Source: Microbacterium sp. LWO12-1.2
GTDB taxonomy: Bacteria > Actinomycetota > Actinomycetes > Actinomycetales > Microbacteriaceae
Assembly: GCF_040675875.1 (NCBI RefSeq)
Contig: NZ_JBEGII010000001.1
Coordinates: forward strand, 2,294,001 to 2,358,000
Direction of reading: 5' to 3'
Length of the DNA stretch: 64,000 nucleotides
A program made the position numbers and the translations under genes. Shown piece after piece: positions 8,882 to 17,249 of this stretch; within the stretch, counting starts at the first letter, position 1; each line of letters begins with the position of its first letter. The notes under the pieces are model-generated. The model did no database searches. It saw only the letters and a program-made list of their open reading frames with translations, and had not been told where the DNA came from.

Positions 8882-9978
8882 GCGTAGATCAGCGTCCCGC
8901 GGCTCCCGCCACCGCCCCGGACGGCACGGAGTTCACCCCGGTCGATCACGGACGCCGTCAGCTCCGGATCGACACCGCCCGCATCGCGACACTCATCCCG
9001 GTGCGCTCGATCATCGTCTGCGTCGCGCTCGCCGTCGTGATCATCGCCGCGGGTCTCGCGTCGATGACGATCGGCGCCTACGAGGTGGACTTCGGCTCGG
9101 TCATCCGGGCCATCGTCGACCCGTCCGCCGACCCCGACATCCGCCAGGTTGTGTTCGAGTGGCGCCTGCCGCGCGTGCTGTTCGCTGTGCTGTGCGGGGC
9201 GGCCCTCGCCCTCGCCGGCGGCATCTTCCAGTCGCTCACCCGCAATCCGCTCGGATCCCCCGACATCATCGGCTTCGGCATCGGCGCGCAGTTCGGGGTG
9301 ACGCTCATGATGGTCGTGCTGGAGCTGAACACCTACATGTTCAAGGCGGTCGGTGCGCTCATCGGCGGTCTGCTCACCGCCCTGCTCGTCTACGTGCTGG
9401 CGAGCAAGAACACCCTGTCGTCGTTCCGCCTGATCATCGTCGGTATCGGCGTCTCGGCCGGACTCGGATCGCTCACCTCCTGGATCCTGATCTCGGTGAG
9501 TGTCGAGAAAGCGATGATGGCCGCCACCTGGGGTGCGGGTTCACTCGCCTCGCTCGGCTTCGACCAGCTGATCCCCGCCTCGATCGTGTTCGCGATCGTC
9601 ACCCTGCTGTCGCTCCCGCTGAACCGCACGCTGCCGGTGCTCGAGATGGGAGACGACGCGGCGACCGCTCTGGGCGTCAGCCCCGGTCGCACACGACTCG
9701 CGGCGATGGTGTTCGGCGTCGCCCTGGTCGCACTGGTGACGGCGGCGGCCGGCCCCATCTCGTTCATCGCGCTCGCAGCTCCGCAGATCTCGCAGCGCCT
9801 CACCCGTTCGAACACCCCGATGGGGACAGTGCCCGTGATGCTCACCGGTGCCGCTCTCGTCGTCGTGTCCGATGCCGTCGCCCAGCTCGTCGCCGTGCCC
9901 GTCGGCGTCGTCACGGTCTCGGTCGGCGGCATCTATCTCGCCTGGCTGCTGGCCGCCCAGTACGCGCGCCGCACTTGA
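8878..9978 (+). CDS. FecCD-family iron-siderophore ABC permease (subunit 2)
   Basis: 366 aa. GTG start at 8878 overlapping the upstream TGA (GTGA), so translationally coupled. The hydrophilic N-terminal ~45 residues precede the FecCD core: EWRLPRVLFAVLCGAALALA, LTRNPLGSPDIIGFGIGA, AGPISFIALAAPQISQRL. Heterodimer partner of subunit 1, likely fed by the lipoprotein at 6732 and powered by the ATPase at 9990. Confidence 0.88.
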   Translation: MSVDQRPAAPATAPDGTEFTPVDHGRRQLRIDTARIATLIPVRSIIVCVALAVVIIAAGLASMTIGAYEVDFGSVIRAIVDPSADPDIRQVVFEWRLPRVLFAVLCGAALALAGGIFQSLTRNPLGSPDIIGFGIGAQFGVTLMMVVLELNTYMFKAVGALIGGLLTALLVYVLASKNTLSSFRLIIVGIGVSAGLGSLTSWILISVSVEKAMMAATWGAGSLASLGFDQLIPASIVFAIVTLLSLPLNRTLPVLEMGDDAATALGVSPGRTRLAAMVFGVALVALVTAAAGPISFIALAAPQISQRLTRSNTPMGTVPVMLTGAALVVVSDAVAQLVAVPVGVVTVSVGGIYLAWLLAAQYARRT

Positions 9979-9989
9979 AAGGAACACGC

Positions 9990-10778
9990 ATGACCGCTTC
10001 GCTGCTGGCCCGCGACATCACGCTGGGCTACGGGGAGACCCCGATCATCTCCGACCTGTCTCTCGAGGTGCCCGACAACTCGTTCACGATCATCATCGGG
10101 CCGAACGCGTGCGGCAAGTCGACCCTGCTCCGAGGGTTCGCCCGGCTGCTGCGTCCGACCACCGGGGCCGTCCTCCTCGACGGCGCGGAACTGCGCTCCC
10201 TCAAGCCGAAGGAGGCGGCCCGCAAGCTCGGGCTCCTCCCCCAGTCGTCGATCGCCCCCGACGGGATCACGGTCGCCGACCTCGTCGGGCGCGGCCGGTT
10301 CCCGCACCAGAGCGCGATGCGCACCTGGAGCAGCGCCGATGAGCGCGCTGTCTCCGAGGCGATGGCTGCGACCGGGGTGACCGATCTGTCGCGTCGCCTG
10401 GTCGACGAGCTCTCGGGCGGCCAGCGGCAGCGAGTGTGGGTGGCGATGGCCCTCGCTCAGCAGACCAAGCACCTACTGCTCGACGAGCCGACGACCTTCC
10501 TCGACATCGCGCATCAGATCGACCTGATGGAGCTGTTCGCGGATCTGCATCGCGACGGCACCACGCTCGTCGCGGTCCTGCACGATCTCAACCACGCCGC
10601 CCGCTACGCGACCCATCTCGTGGCGATGCGCGACGGAGCCATCGTGGCGCAGGGCGACCCGCGCGAGATCATCACGGCCGAGCTCGTGCAGGCCGTGTAC
10701 GACCTGCCCTGCAAGGTCATCACCGATCCCGTCTCGGGCACCCCGCTCGTTCTCCCGCTCGGCCGGAGGACGCCGTGA
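9990..10778 (+). CDS. Iron-siderophore ABC transporter ATPase (FepC/FecE type)
   Basis: 262 aa. Walker A GPNACGKST at 37-45, signature LSGGQ at 141-145, Walker B LLLDEP at 162-167, then the usual FLDIAHQ and a switch histidine in AVLHDLNHAAR. Canonical, catalytically complete importer ATPase. A clear Shine-Dalgarno (gaaagga) precedes the ATG. Its stop overlaps the GTG of the next gene, so the importer is translationally linked to the exporter-fold ABC pair. Confidence 0.92.
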   Translation: MTASLLARDITLGYGETPIISDLSLEVPDNSFTIIIGPNACGKSTLLRGFARLLRPTTGAVLLDGAELRSLKPKEAARKLGLLPQSSIAPDGITVADLVGRGRFPHQSAMRTWSSADERAVSEAMAATGVTDLSRRLVDELSGGQRQRVWVAMALAQQTKHLLLDEPTTFLDIAHQIDLMELFADLHRDGTTLVAVLHDLNHAARYATHLVAMRDGAIVAQGDPREIITAELVQAVYDLPCKVITDPVSGTPLVLPLGRRTP

Positions 10779-12415
10779 CGAACACCCCGCGGCGGCTCTT
10801 CGGGATCGCGCTGAGGACGGAGGGACGCGGCATCGCCCTCGCCGGTGCGACGGCGCTGCTCATCGTGCACGCGCTGGCCGAGGCCACGATCCCCGTCATC
10901 ATCGGTGCGACGATCGACCGCGCGGTGCTCCCCGCCGACGCCGTGGCGCTCGCGATCTGGCTCGGCGTGCTGGTCGCGACGTTCCTCGTGTTGACCGTGA
11001 GCTACCAGTCGGCATCCCGCCTGATGGTCTCGATCTACGGGTATGGCGAGCAGGCGCTGCGCCACCTCGCCCTGTCGCGAATGCTGCGCCCCCGGCTCTC
11101 CCGCCGCACGGTGACCCCGGGTGAGGCGTTGACCTACGTGACCTCCGACACCTATCGCGTGGCCGGTGTGGCCTGGTCCGTGGCGCAGCAGTGCTCCACG
11201 ATCGCCGCGATCCTGGGAGCAGGGCTCGCGATGCTGGTCATCTCGCCCGTCGCGACCCTCGTCGTGTTCGGCTCCACGATCGCGATGATGTTCGTGATGC
11301 AGGTCGTCTCGCGTCCCCTCGAGCGTCGGGGGTTCGCTGAGCAGCACGCGGCCACCGAGGCCGGAGCCGTCGCCGCGGACTTCATGAGCGGTTTCCGCGT
11401 GCTCGTGGGCATCGGCGCGCGTGAGGAGGCGGTGCGGCGCTACATCGCCGCGAGCGACACCTCACGCCGCGCCGCGACGGCGGCCGGTCGATCCCTCGCC
11501 TCGTACGAGGCGATCAGCAGCACGCTGGCCGCGGTCGCGACGACCGCGCTCGCGGGCATGTCGGCCTGGTTCGCTGCCGAGGGCCGCATCAGCATCGGCG
11601 AGCTGGTCACGGTGCTCGGCCTCGCCCAGTTCATCAGCGGCTACCTCGCCTACGCGGGCTCGTTCCCCTCGAACTGGATCCACAAGCTCGCCTCGGCCAA
11701 GCGGCTCGCCGAGGTCATCGATGCCGAAGACCTTCTCGGCGGCCCGGTCGCGCACGAGGGTCGCGCAGACCCGGCGGATGACGTCGTGCTGGCCTTCCGT
11801 GCGGGCGCGGCGTACGAGTCGCTCGTGGAGGTGCGGGAGGGGGAGCTGCTCGGCATCCGCCCCGCCGACAGCGACAGCGCACGGGCCCTCTCCCGGGTTC
11901 TCGGCCTGCGCACGCCGCCTGAGCGCGGCAGGGTCCAGCTCGCCGTCGACGGTGAGCGCCGGGATCTGACGGAGTGGGATCCGGTCGAGTACCGCCGCCG
12001 CGTCGTCGCCCCGCCCCACGGGCAGACGATCGTGAGCGGAACCCTGCGCGAGGCCGTGCGCGGGCACGGTATCGACGGATCGCCCCACCCCGCCCTCGTC
12101 GACATGGCAGCCCTTCAGGACACCGTCGTGCAGGTCGGCGGTTGGGAGTCGGAGGTGGGTGAAGCCGGCCGGCGCCTCTCGGGCGGACAGCGCCAGCGCA
12201 TCGGGATCGCGCGGGCGCTGCACGCCGACGCCGACGTGCTCGTGCTGGATGAGCCGACCTCGGCGGTCGACGCCGTGACCGAGGCGCACATCGCCCGTTC
12301 GCTCGCGGAGCACACCGACACCGTCATCGTGATCACCACCTCCCCTGTTCTCCTCGGCGCCTGCGACCGTGTCATCGAACTCCCCTCCCCTGGATCGGAT
12401 GCTCGCCATGAGTGA
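10775..12415 (+). CDS. Exporter-fold ABC half-transporter, IrtA/YbtP-like, degenerate Walker A
   Basis: 546 aa: membrane domain (~residues 15-310) fused to a nucleotide-binding domain. The signature LSGGQRQR (468-475) and Walker B VLVLDEPTS are intact. The Walker A position reads GIRPADSDSARA, with no Gly-Lys-Ser/Thr, and the switch histidine is replaced (VIVITTSP). It therefore cannot by itself form a consensus ATP site around its own P-loop. Context (FecCD importer before it, siderophore-interacting protein after it) suggests import of a ferri-siderophore as shown for IrtAB and YbtPQ. GTG start overlapping the upstream stop. Confidence 0.83.
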   Translation: MTNTPRRLFGIALRTEGRGIALAGATALLIVHALAEATIPVIIGATIDRAVLPADAVALAIWLGVLVATFLVLTVSYQSASRLMVSIYGYGEQALRHLALSRMLRPRLSRRTVTPGEALTYVTSDTYRVAGVAWSVAQQCSTIAAILGAGLAMLVISPVATLVVFGSTIAMMFVMQVVSRPLERRGFAEQHAATEAGAVAADFMSGFRVLVGIGAREEAVRRYIAASDTSRRAATAAGRSLASYEAISSTLAAVATTALAGMSAWFAAEGRISIGELVTVLGLAQFISGYLAYAGSFPSNWIHKLASAKRLAEVIDAEDLLGGPVAHEGRADPADDVVLAFRAGAAYESLVEVREGELLGIRPADSDSARALSRVLGLRTPPERGRVQLAVDGERRDLTEWDPVEYRRRVVAPPHGQTIVSGTLREAVRGHGIDGSPHPALVDMAALQDTVVQVGGWESEVGEAGRRLSGGQRQRIGIARALHADADVLVLDEPTSAVDAVTEAHIARSLAEHTDTVIVITTSPVLLGACDRVIELPSPGSDARHE

Positions 12416-14216
12416 CGCCATCGACACCACCACCCCCCTGTTGCCGATCGCCTCCGGTGCCCGCGTGCGCGCCGCGGTCGGGGCGCTGCTGCGGCAGCAT
12501 CCGGGCAGGGCGATCGGGGTCGCCGTGCTGTTCCTCGCCGCATCCGCTCTGGGCATCGTGATGCCCGCGTGCCTGGGGCGCATCGTCGACGCCGTGTCGT
12601 CCGACGCGGGGTTCGCGACCATCACGGGCTGGGTCGTCGGCGCCGGGGCCGGCGCGATCGGCGCTGCCGTCGTGATGCTGTGGGCCGTGCGGGTACTCAC
12701 CGGTCTCGTGCAGGACATGCTCGCCAGCCTGCGCGAAGACGTGTTCACCTCGGCCATGCGCCTGCCGGTGAGCGCGGTCGACGACGGGGAGAGCGCCGAC
12801 CTGCTCTCCCGCGTCACAGGTGATGTCGACGCCGTGGCGGAGGCCGGAGGGAACGTCGCGCCGACCCTGTTGTCGGCCGCCTTCGCGATCGCCGTCTCGG
12901 TGGTCGCGCTGACCGCGCTCGACCCGTGGCTCGCGCTCGCGGGCATCGCCTCTGCCCCCTTCTACGTGCTCGGCACCCGCGCGTTCCTGCGGAGGTCGCG
13001 CGTGGTGTTCCGCGAGGTGCGCGTGCGCGAGGCGGCGCGCAGTCAGGCCGTGCTCGATGCGGTCGAGGGCATCGACACCCTCACCGCTTTCAACGAGCAG
13101 GACCACGCGCTCGCCCGCGTCTCCGCGCGCGCAGAGGCATCGATCCAGATGCAGATCGAAGGCGTGCGCGTGACGAACCGGCTGTTCCGGTGGATCAACG
13201 GCGGCGAACTGGTCGGTCTCGCCGCGATCCTCGGCACCGGCTTCCTGCTGCAGTCCGCCGGCGCGATCACCGTCGGCATGGTGACGACCGCCGCGCTGCT
13301 CTTCCACCGCCTGTTCGGCCCGGTCGGTCAGCTGATCTTCGGTCTCGACGACATCCAGCGCGCGGCGATCGGGCTCGCGCGCCTGGTGGGCGTCATCGAC
13401 CTCGCCCCTGCGATCGCGAGCACACGGGGCGCGGATGCGGATGCGGCACCGACCGCATCTGCGGGCATCGAGGTGCGCGACCTGACGTTCTACTACCCGA
13501 CGACCGGCCGCGGCATCAGCGACGTGAACCTGCGGGTCGCGGCCGGCACGACCACTGCGCTGGTCGGCACCTCGGGGTCGGGCAAGAGCACCCTCGCCCG
13601 GGTGATCGCCGGCCACCACCCGCCGACCTCGGGCGGCGTGCACCTGGCCGCGACCACGGATGCGCCCTACTACCTGTCGCAGGAGCTGCATCAGTTCCGC
13701 GGCACGATCGCCGACAACCTGCGACTGGTCGCGCCGGAGGCGAGCCACGACCAGATGGTCGCCGCACTGCGGGCGGTCGGCGCGGAGTGGGCCGTCGACG
13801 CGCTGAACCGCGGGGCCGGCGACGCAGACTCGTCAGACGAGCCCGCAGTGCCGATGGACGAAGGCCGCATCCAGCAGCTCGCGGTCGCTCGGGCGTTCCT
13901 GGCCGACCCCTCCGTGGTGATCCTCGACGAGGCGACCGCCGACGTCGGACTGCATCACCGCGACGCGGTGGAGGACGCCATCGCCGCACTGCGCAGAGGC
14001 CGCACGGCGCTGCTCATCGCGCATCGGCTAGAGCAGGCCGTCACGGCCGAGCAGATCGTCGTCTTCGCCGACGGTCGACCGACGCAGCGCGGCACGCACG
14101 AGGAGCTCCTCGCCGCCGAGGGTCTCTACCGCGACGCCTGGCTCGCCCAGACCGCGCACGCCCCGACCTCCCCCGCTCACTCCCCCACCCCGAACGAAGA
14201 GACGGAGATTCCGTGA
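12408..14216 (+). CDS. Exporter-fold ABC half-transporter, IrtB/YbtQ-like, degenerate signature
   Basis: 602 aa, membrane plus nucleotide-binding domains. Walker A GTSGSGKST (387-395), Walker B VVILDEATA and switch His (LLIAHRLEQ) are intact. The signature motif is lost: VPMDEGRIQQLAVARA stands where LSGGQ should be (PMDEG at 482-486). Its defects are complementary to those of the preceding protein, so a heterodimer would have one consensus ATP site (this Walker A with the partner LSGGQ) and one dead site. Start ATG at 12408 overlaps the upstream gene end by 8 bp; in-frame ATGs at 12369 and 12399 are alternatives. Confidence 0.85.
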   Translation: MSDAIDTTTPLLPIASGARVRAAVGALLRQHPGRAIGVAVLFLAASALGIVMPACLGRIVDAVSSDAGFATITGWVVGAGAGAIGAAVVMLWAVRVLTGLVQDMLASLREDVFTSAMRLPVSAVDDGESADLLSRVTGDVDAVAEAGGNVAPTLLSAAFAIAVSVVALTALDPWLALAGIASAPFYVLGTRAFLRRSRVVFREVRVREAARSQAVLDAVEGIDTLTAFNEQDHALARVSARAEASIQMQIEGVRVTNRLFRWINGGELVGLAAILGTGFLLQSAGAITVGMVTTAALLFHRLFGPVGQLIFGLDDIQRAAIGLARLVGVIDLAPAIASTRGADADAAPTASAGIEVRDLTFYYPTTGRGISDVNLRVAAGTTTALVGTSGSGKSTLARVIAGHHPPTSGGVHLAATTDAPYYLSQELHQFRGTIADNLRLVAPEASHDQMVAALRAVGAEWAVDALNRGAGDADSSDEPAVPMDEGRIQQLAVARAFLADPSVVILDEATADVGLHHRDAVEDAIAALRRGRTALLIAHRLEQAVTAEQIVVFADGRPTQRGTHEELLAAEGLYRDAWLAQTAHAPTSPAHSPTPNEETEIP

Positions 14217-15103
14217 ACATCCACCGCGGCATCGTCAGCAGCACGGCCACCCTCACCCCGAATCTGGTACGCATCACCCTCGGCGGTGAGGGCGTCGCCG
14301 ACTTCCTCAGCACCGGCGTCGGCGACGAGTACGTGCGCGTGTTCTTCCCGCACGGCGACGACCCCACCGACGTCTCACTGCCCGTGCCCGCGGGCGACTG
14401 GTGGGAGACCCCGGAGGGCGCGCCGGAGGCTCCGATGCGCACGTACACGATCAGCGGCGTGCGTCCGGATGCCGGTGAGCTCGACATCGACTTCGTGACG
14501 CATGAGGCGGGGGTCGCGGGCCCGTGGGCGCTCCGCGCCGAGCCCGGCCACGTGCTCGGGTTGAACGCGCCGACCGGTCTGTACGCACCCCCGGCCGACA
14601 TCACCTGGCAGGTGCTCGTGGCCGACCTGACCGGCCTGCCCGCCGTCGCACGCATCGCCGCGGATGCCCCGGAGGGCGTGCGCACCCGCGTCGTGCTGGA
14701 GGTGCCCACCGCGCACGATCAGGTCGCGTTCGCGGTCGGCCCCGACGTCGAGGTCACCTGGGTCGTCGGCGGCAACGGGCACGGGCCGAGCGCTCTCGGT
14801 CAGCTGGTGCGCGGCATCGTCGATGAACGTCTCGCCCTCGATGAGGGATACGTCTGGGTGGCGGGCGAGACCGTGGCCCTGCGCGATGTGCGCAAGTACC
14901 TGCGCAAGGAGCTCGGCCTCCCCGCGACGCGCTTCAAGGTCGTCGGCTACTGGACCCCGATCGCCGCCTGGGATGAGAAGTTCGCCGCCCTGCCCGAGTC
15001 GGTGCAGAAGGAGCTCGACGCGATCTGGACCGAGATCGAAGACGACGAACCGGAAGACGTGCAGGTGCGGTTCGAGGAGAGGCTCGACCAGCTCGGGCTC
15101 TGA
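14213..15103 (+). CDS. Siderophore-interacting protein (FAD ferric-siderophore reductase)
   Basis: 296 aa, last gene of the iron operon. N-terminal FAD-binding half with the RTYTISGVRPDAGELDIDFV flavin-binding segment (about residues 75-95) and HEAGVAGPWA. The C-terminal SIP domain ends in an acidic tail. Members of the ViuB/SIP family reduce Fe(III)-siderophores in the cytoplasm to release iron. In mycobacterial IrtA this domain is fused to the ABC protein; here it is separate but translationally coupled to it (GTGA overlap). Confidence 0.9.
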   Translation: MNIHRGIVSSTATLTPNLVRITLGGEGVADFLSTGVGDEYVRVFFPHGDDPTDVSLPVPAGDWWETPEGAPEAPMRTYTISGVRPDAGELDIDFVTHEAGVAGPWALRAEPGHVLGLNAPTGLYAPPADITWQVLVADLTGLPAVARIAADAPEGVRTRVVLEVPTAHDQVAFAVGPDVEVTWVVGGNGHGPSALGQLVRGIVDERLALDEGYVWVAGETVALRDVRKYLRKELGLPATRFKVVGYWTPIAAWDEKFAALPESVQKELDAIWTEIEDDEPEDVQVRFEERLDQLGL

Positions 15104-15195
15104 CGGTGCGGGGGGTCCGCGCCGGCAACTGTTGCCGAGCGCGGAACCTTCGCCGTACGGTTGTCGCACACACGACAAGCCCCCTTGGAGATGAC

Positions 15196-15855
15196 ATGTC
15201 CCTCGTCCGCGTGCACAACTTCTCGGTCTCGCTGGACGGCTTCGGTGCCGGCGCAGGGCAGACCCTCGAGGCGCCGTTCGGCCACGCCGACATGCGCCTG
15301 ATGCAGTGGGCGTTCGGCACGCGCACGTTCCGCGAGATGGGGCTGCCGGGTCCGACCCCGGGGTCCACCGGCGTCGACGATGCCTTCGCCCGCCAGTGGG
15401 GTCCCGGCATCGGTGCGGAGATCATGGGGCGCAACAAGTTCGGCCCGCAGCGCGGTGCCTGGGAGGCCGAGGAGTGGAAGGGGTGGTGGGGCGATGAGCC
15501 CGTCTTCCGCACCCCGGTCGTGGTGCTGACGCATCACCCGCGACCGACGCTCGAGATGGCCGGGGGCACCACGTTCCACTTCGTCGACGCCGACCCCGTC
15601 GACGCCCTGGCGCAGGCCCGCGCTCTGGCCGGCGATCGTGACATCCGCATCGGCGGCGGCGTGGACACGGTGCGGCAGTTCCTCGCCGCCGATCTGATCG
15701 ACCACTTGCACATCGTGCTCGTGCCGATCGTGCTCGGCCGCGGCGAGCGCCTGTGGGACGGCTTGGAAGGGCTTGAGGAGCGCTTCGACATCGAGGCGAC
15801 GCCGTCACCTTCCGGCGTGGTGCACCTGGTGTTCACACGGCGCGATGTGGAGTGA
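15196..15855 (+). CDS. Dihydrofolate reductase/RibD C-terminal family protein
   Basis: 219 aa. Matches the RibD_C/DHFR-like reductase fold: VRVHNFSVSLDGFGAGAG at the N-terminus, the GRNKFGPQRG loop, VVVLTHHPRPTLEMAGGTTF and the NADPH-binding IGGGVDTVRQFLAADLIDHL. Probably an NADPH-dependent reductase of unknown substrate, not true folate DHFR. Shine-Dalgarno ttggag upstream. Separate from the iron operon (92-bp gap). Confidence 0.82.
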   Translation: MSLVRVHNFSVSLDGFGAGAGQTLEAPFGHADMRLMQWAFGTRTFREMGLPGPTPGSTGVDDAFARQWGPGIGAEIMGRNKFGPQRGAWEAEEWKGWWGDEPVFRTPVVVLTHHPRPTLEMAGGTTFHFVDADPVDALAQARALAGDRDIRIGGGVDTVRQFLAADLIDHLHIVLVPIVLGRGERLWDGLEGLEERFDIEATPSPSGVVHLVFTRRDVE

Positions 15856-15887
15856 CGACCTGACGACCGGGAGGGGTCGTCAGGTCG
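15856..15887. terminator. Hairpin terminator 1 (13-bp perfect stem)
   Basis: Stem CGACCTGACGACC / GGTCGTCAGGTCG with a 6-nt loop, starting on the base after the 15855 stop. No U-tract, as is common in actinobacteria. Confidence 0.7.
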
Positions 15888-15903
15888 CGAGGCGTCACGC
15901 CAC

Positions 15904-15940
15904 CCGTGGGTGGTCGCGGTGACGCTGCGACCACCCACGG
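15904..15940. terminator. Hairpin terminator 2 (14-bp perfect stem)
   Basis: Stem CCGTGGGTGGTCGC / GCGACCACCCACGG with a 9-nt loop between convergent genes; can serve both strands. Confidence 0.72.
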
Positions 15941-15949
15941 AACGGGGTC

Positions 15950-15969
15950 GGGCCCGTTCGCGCGGGCCC
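15950..15969. terminator. Hairpin terminator 3 (7-bp GC stem)
   Basis: GGGCCCG, 6-nt loop, CGGGCCC, 8 bp beyond the Hsp20 stop on the minus strand; likely terminates hsp20. Confidence 0.62.
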
Positions 15970-15976
15970 CGCCGGG

Positions 15977-16405
15977 TCAGGCCGTCACAGCCTTGGAGCT
16001 GTGAGAGCCGACAGACTCGACCTGGATCTTGCGCGGCTTGGCACGCTCAGCGATCGGGATCACCACGCTGAGCACGCCGTTGTCATAAGCGGCGCTGATG
16101 CCCTGCGCGTCTACGTCGTCACCGATCGTGAAGCGGCGGACATAGGAACCGAACGGACGCTCCTGTGCCAGCCACCGCGAGTTGTCACGGTTCGCCTCGG
16201 TGCGTTCTGCGCGGATCGTCAGGAGGTGACCATCGACGTCGACATCGACCGATCCGGGGTCCACCCCGGGGAGGTCGGCGTTGAGGACGTAGCGGTCGCC
16301 TTCACGGAACAGGTCCACCGGCATCAGGCGCGGTTGCCGACTGGTGTCGAAGACGCTCTGGGCGATTCGGTCCAGCTGGCTGAAAGGATCAAATGACATC
16401 GACAT
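15977..16405 (-). CDS. hsp20: Hsp20/alpha-crystallin small heat-shock protein
   Basis: 142 aa. Alpha-crystallin domain from about residue 34 (MPVDLFREGDRYVLNADLPG) through the SVVIPIAERAKPRKIQVES end, which contains an I-x-V anchoring motif. ATP-independent holdase that keeps unfolding proteins soluble. Start ATG at 16405 chosen because an aaggag Shine-Dalgarno lies ~11 nt upstream; the ATG at 16426 would put that sequence inside the gene. A MerR-family gene with HspR-like features is divergently encoded about 490 bp away, suggesting heat-responsive control. Confidence 0.88.
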   Translation of the reverse strand: MSMSFDPFSQLDRIAQSVFDTSRQPRLMPVDLFREGDRYVLNADLPGVDPGSVDVDVDGHLLTIRAERTEANRDNSRWLAQERPFGSYVRRFTIGDDVDAQGISAAYDNGVLSVVIPIAERAKPRKIQVESVGSHSSKAVTA

Positions 16406-16438
16406 GGTGAAAGATTCTCCTTCCAATGGAGGACGGCG

Positions 16439-16750
16439 TCAGGAGCCGTCCTGTCGTAGCGGGTGATGAGAACGGCCGCGCGCGGCGGCCCCACGCGGAG
16501 GCGCCCGCACACGTTCGGAGAGCGCTCGGACCCACAGGTCGACGAAAGGAACGGTCCGGGGGCTTCGGAGAACGCCGTGATCCGCGGCGGGACGCGGCAC
16601 GGTGGCCGTTGCGGTGGACTCGGTCATGAGCACGGCCACGATCTGCGCGAACTCCGACGCGACCCACTCCGCATCCGCGGACACGATGTCCGCGAACTCC
16701 TCCTGCGCAGCATCCGCCTGCGAGCTATCCGCCTGGCACATCGCCGCCAT
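16439..16750 (-). CDS. Small hypothetical protein upstream of hsp20
   Basis: 103 aa frame in the hsp20 direction. The first ~50 residues look protein-like (acidic helix EEFADIVSADAEWVASEFAQIVA); the last ~30 are Arg/Pro-rich and less convincing. It may be the first gene of an hsp20 transcript starting near 16838. A G-rich element precedes the ATG (tggaggtgatcgcgg). No family recognised; a shorter real product or none is possible. Confidence 0.45.
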   Translation of the reverse strand: MAAMCQADSSQADAAQEEFADIVSADAEWVASEFAQIVAVLMTESTATATVPRPAADHGVLRSPRTVPFVDLWVRALSERVRAPPRGAAARGRSHHPLRQDGS

Positions 16751-16844
16751 CCGCGATCACCTCCATACCTGTCGTCGCCTGCTGTCGCGGTGCCGTGCGT
16801 CGTGGTACCGCGACCCGGAAAGATCTGGATCAACTGATGCATAT

Positions 16845-16873
16845 TTTCTACACCCAGGTTTGACGAAATGCAA
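16845..16873 (-). promoter_or_regulatory. Minus-strand promoter TTGCAT -17- TAGAAA with overlapping inverted repeat
   Basis: TTGCAT (16873-16868), 17 bp, TAGAAA (16850-16845) reading toward the small ORF and hsp20. Overlapping it are arms GGTTTG (16857-16862) and CAAGCC (16871-16876), 5/6 complementary, 8 bp apart: a candidate binding site for the adjacent MerR/HspR-like protein. Confidence 0.45.
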
Positions 16874-16895
16874 GCCCGTGGGGGAAGCTCTCTCC

Positions 16896-17237
16896 ATGGA
16901 CCCGACTTCCCGCACCGTGCCGGTGTACACCATGAGCGTTGCGGCCGAACTCCTCGACCTGCCTCCTGCGACGCTGCGGCTGTACGAGCGGAAGGGTCTG
17001 GTCCTCCCGGCGCGCACCGACGGCGGAACCCGGCGATACAGCGCTGATGACATCGACCGCATGCGCCGCATCGCCGATCACCAGACCGACGGCATCAATC
17101 TGGCCGGCATCAGAACGGTCATGGGCCTCGAGGACGAGAACGCGGAGCTCAGGGCGACGCTCGACCGGCGCGATCCCGACCCCGACACGTTCGAAAAGGA
17201 CGACGCGGCACCCGAGGCTCACGGCCGGAGACGGTAG
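16896..17237 (+). CDS. MerR-family regulator, HspR-like
   Basis: 113 aa. A MerR winged helix-turn-helix fills residues ~10-80: YTMSVAAELLDLPPATLRLY, then GLVLPARTDGGTRRYSADDI. A short polar C-terminus (NAELRATLDRRD) may be a coiled-coil start. HspR, the actinobacterial heat-shock repressor, has this size and architecture, and the divergent hsp20 supports that role. No dnaK operon is adjacent and no canonical HAIR operator is present, so the identification as HspR is an inference. Confidence 0.75.
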   Translation: MDPTSRTVPVYTMSVAAELLDLPPATLRLYERKGLVLPARTDGGTRRYSADDIDRMRRIADHQTDGINLAGIRTVMGLEDENAELRATLDRRDPDPDTFEKDDAAPEAHGRRR

Positions 17238-17249
17238 CCGGTCGATTCG

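Noticed and set aside
16857..16876. Classical HAIR element for HspR
   Set aside because: Half sites resemble CTTG/CAAG but the spacing is 8 instead of the 13 bp expected between the core half sites, and the rest of the consensus is missing.
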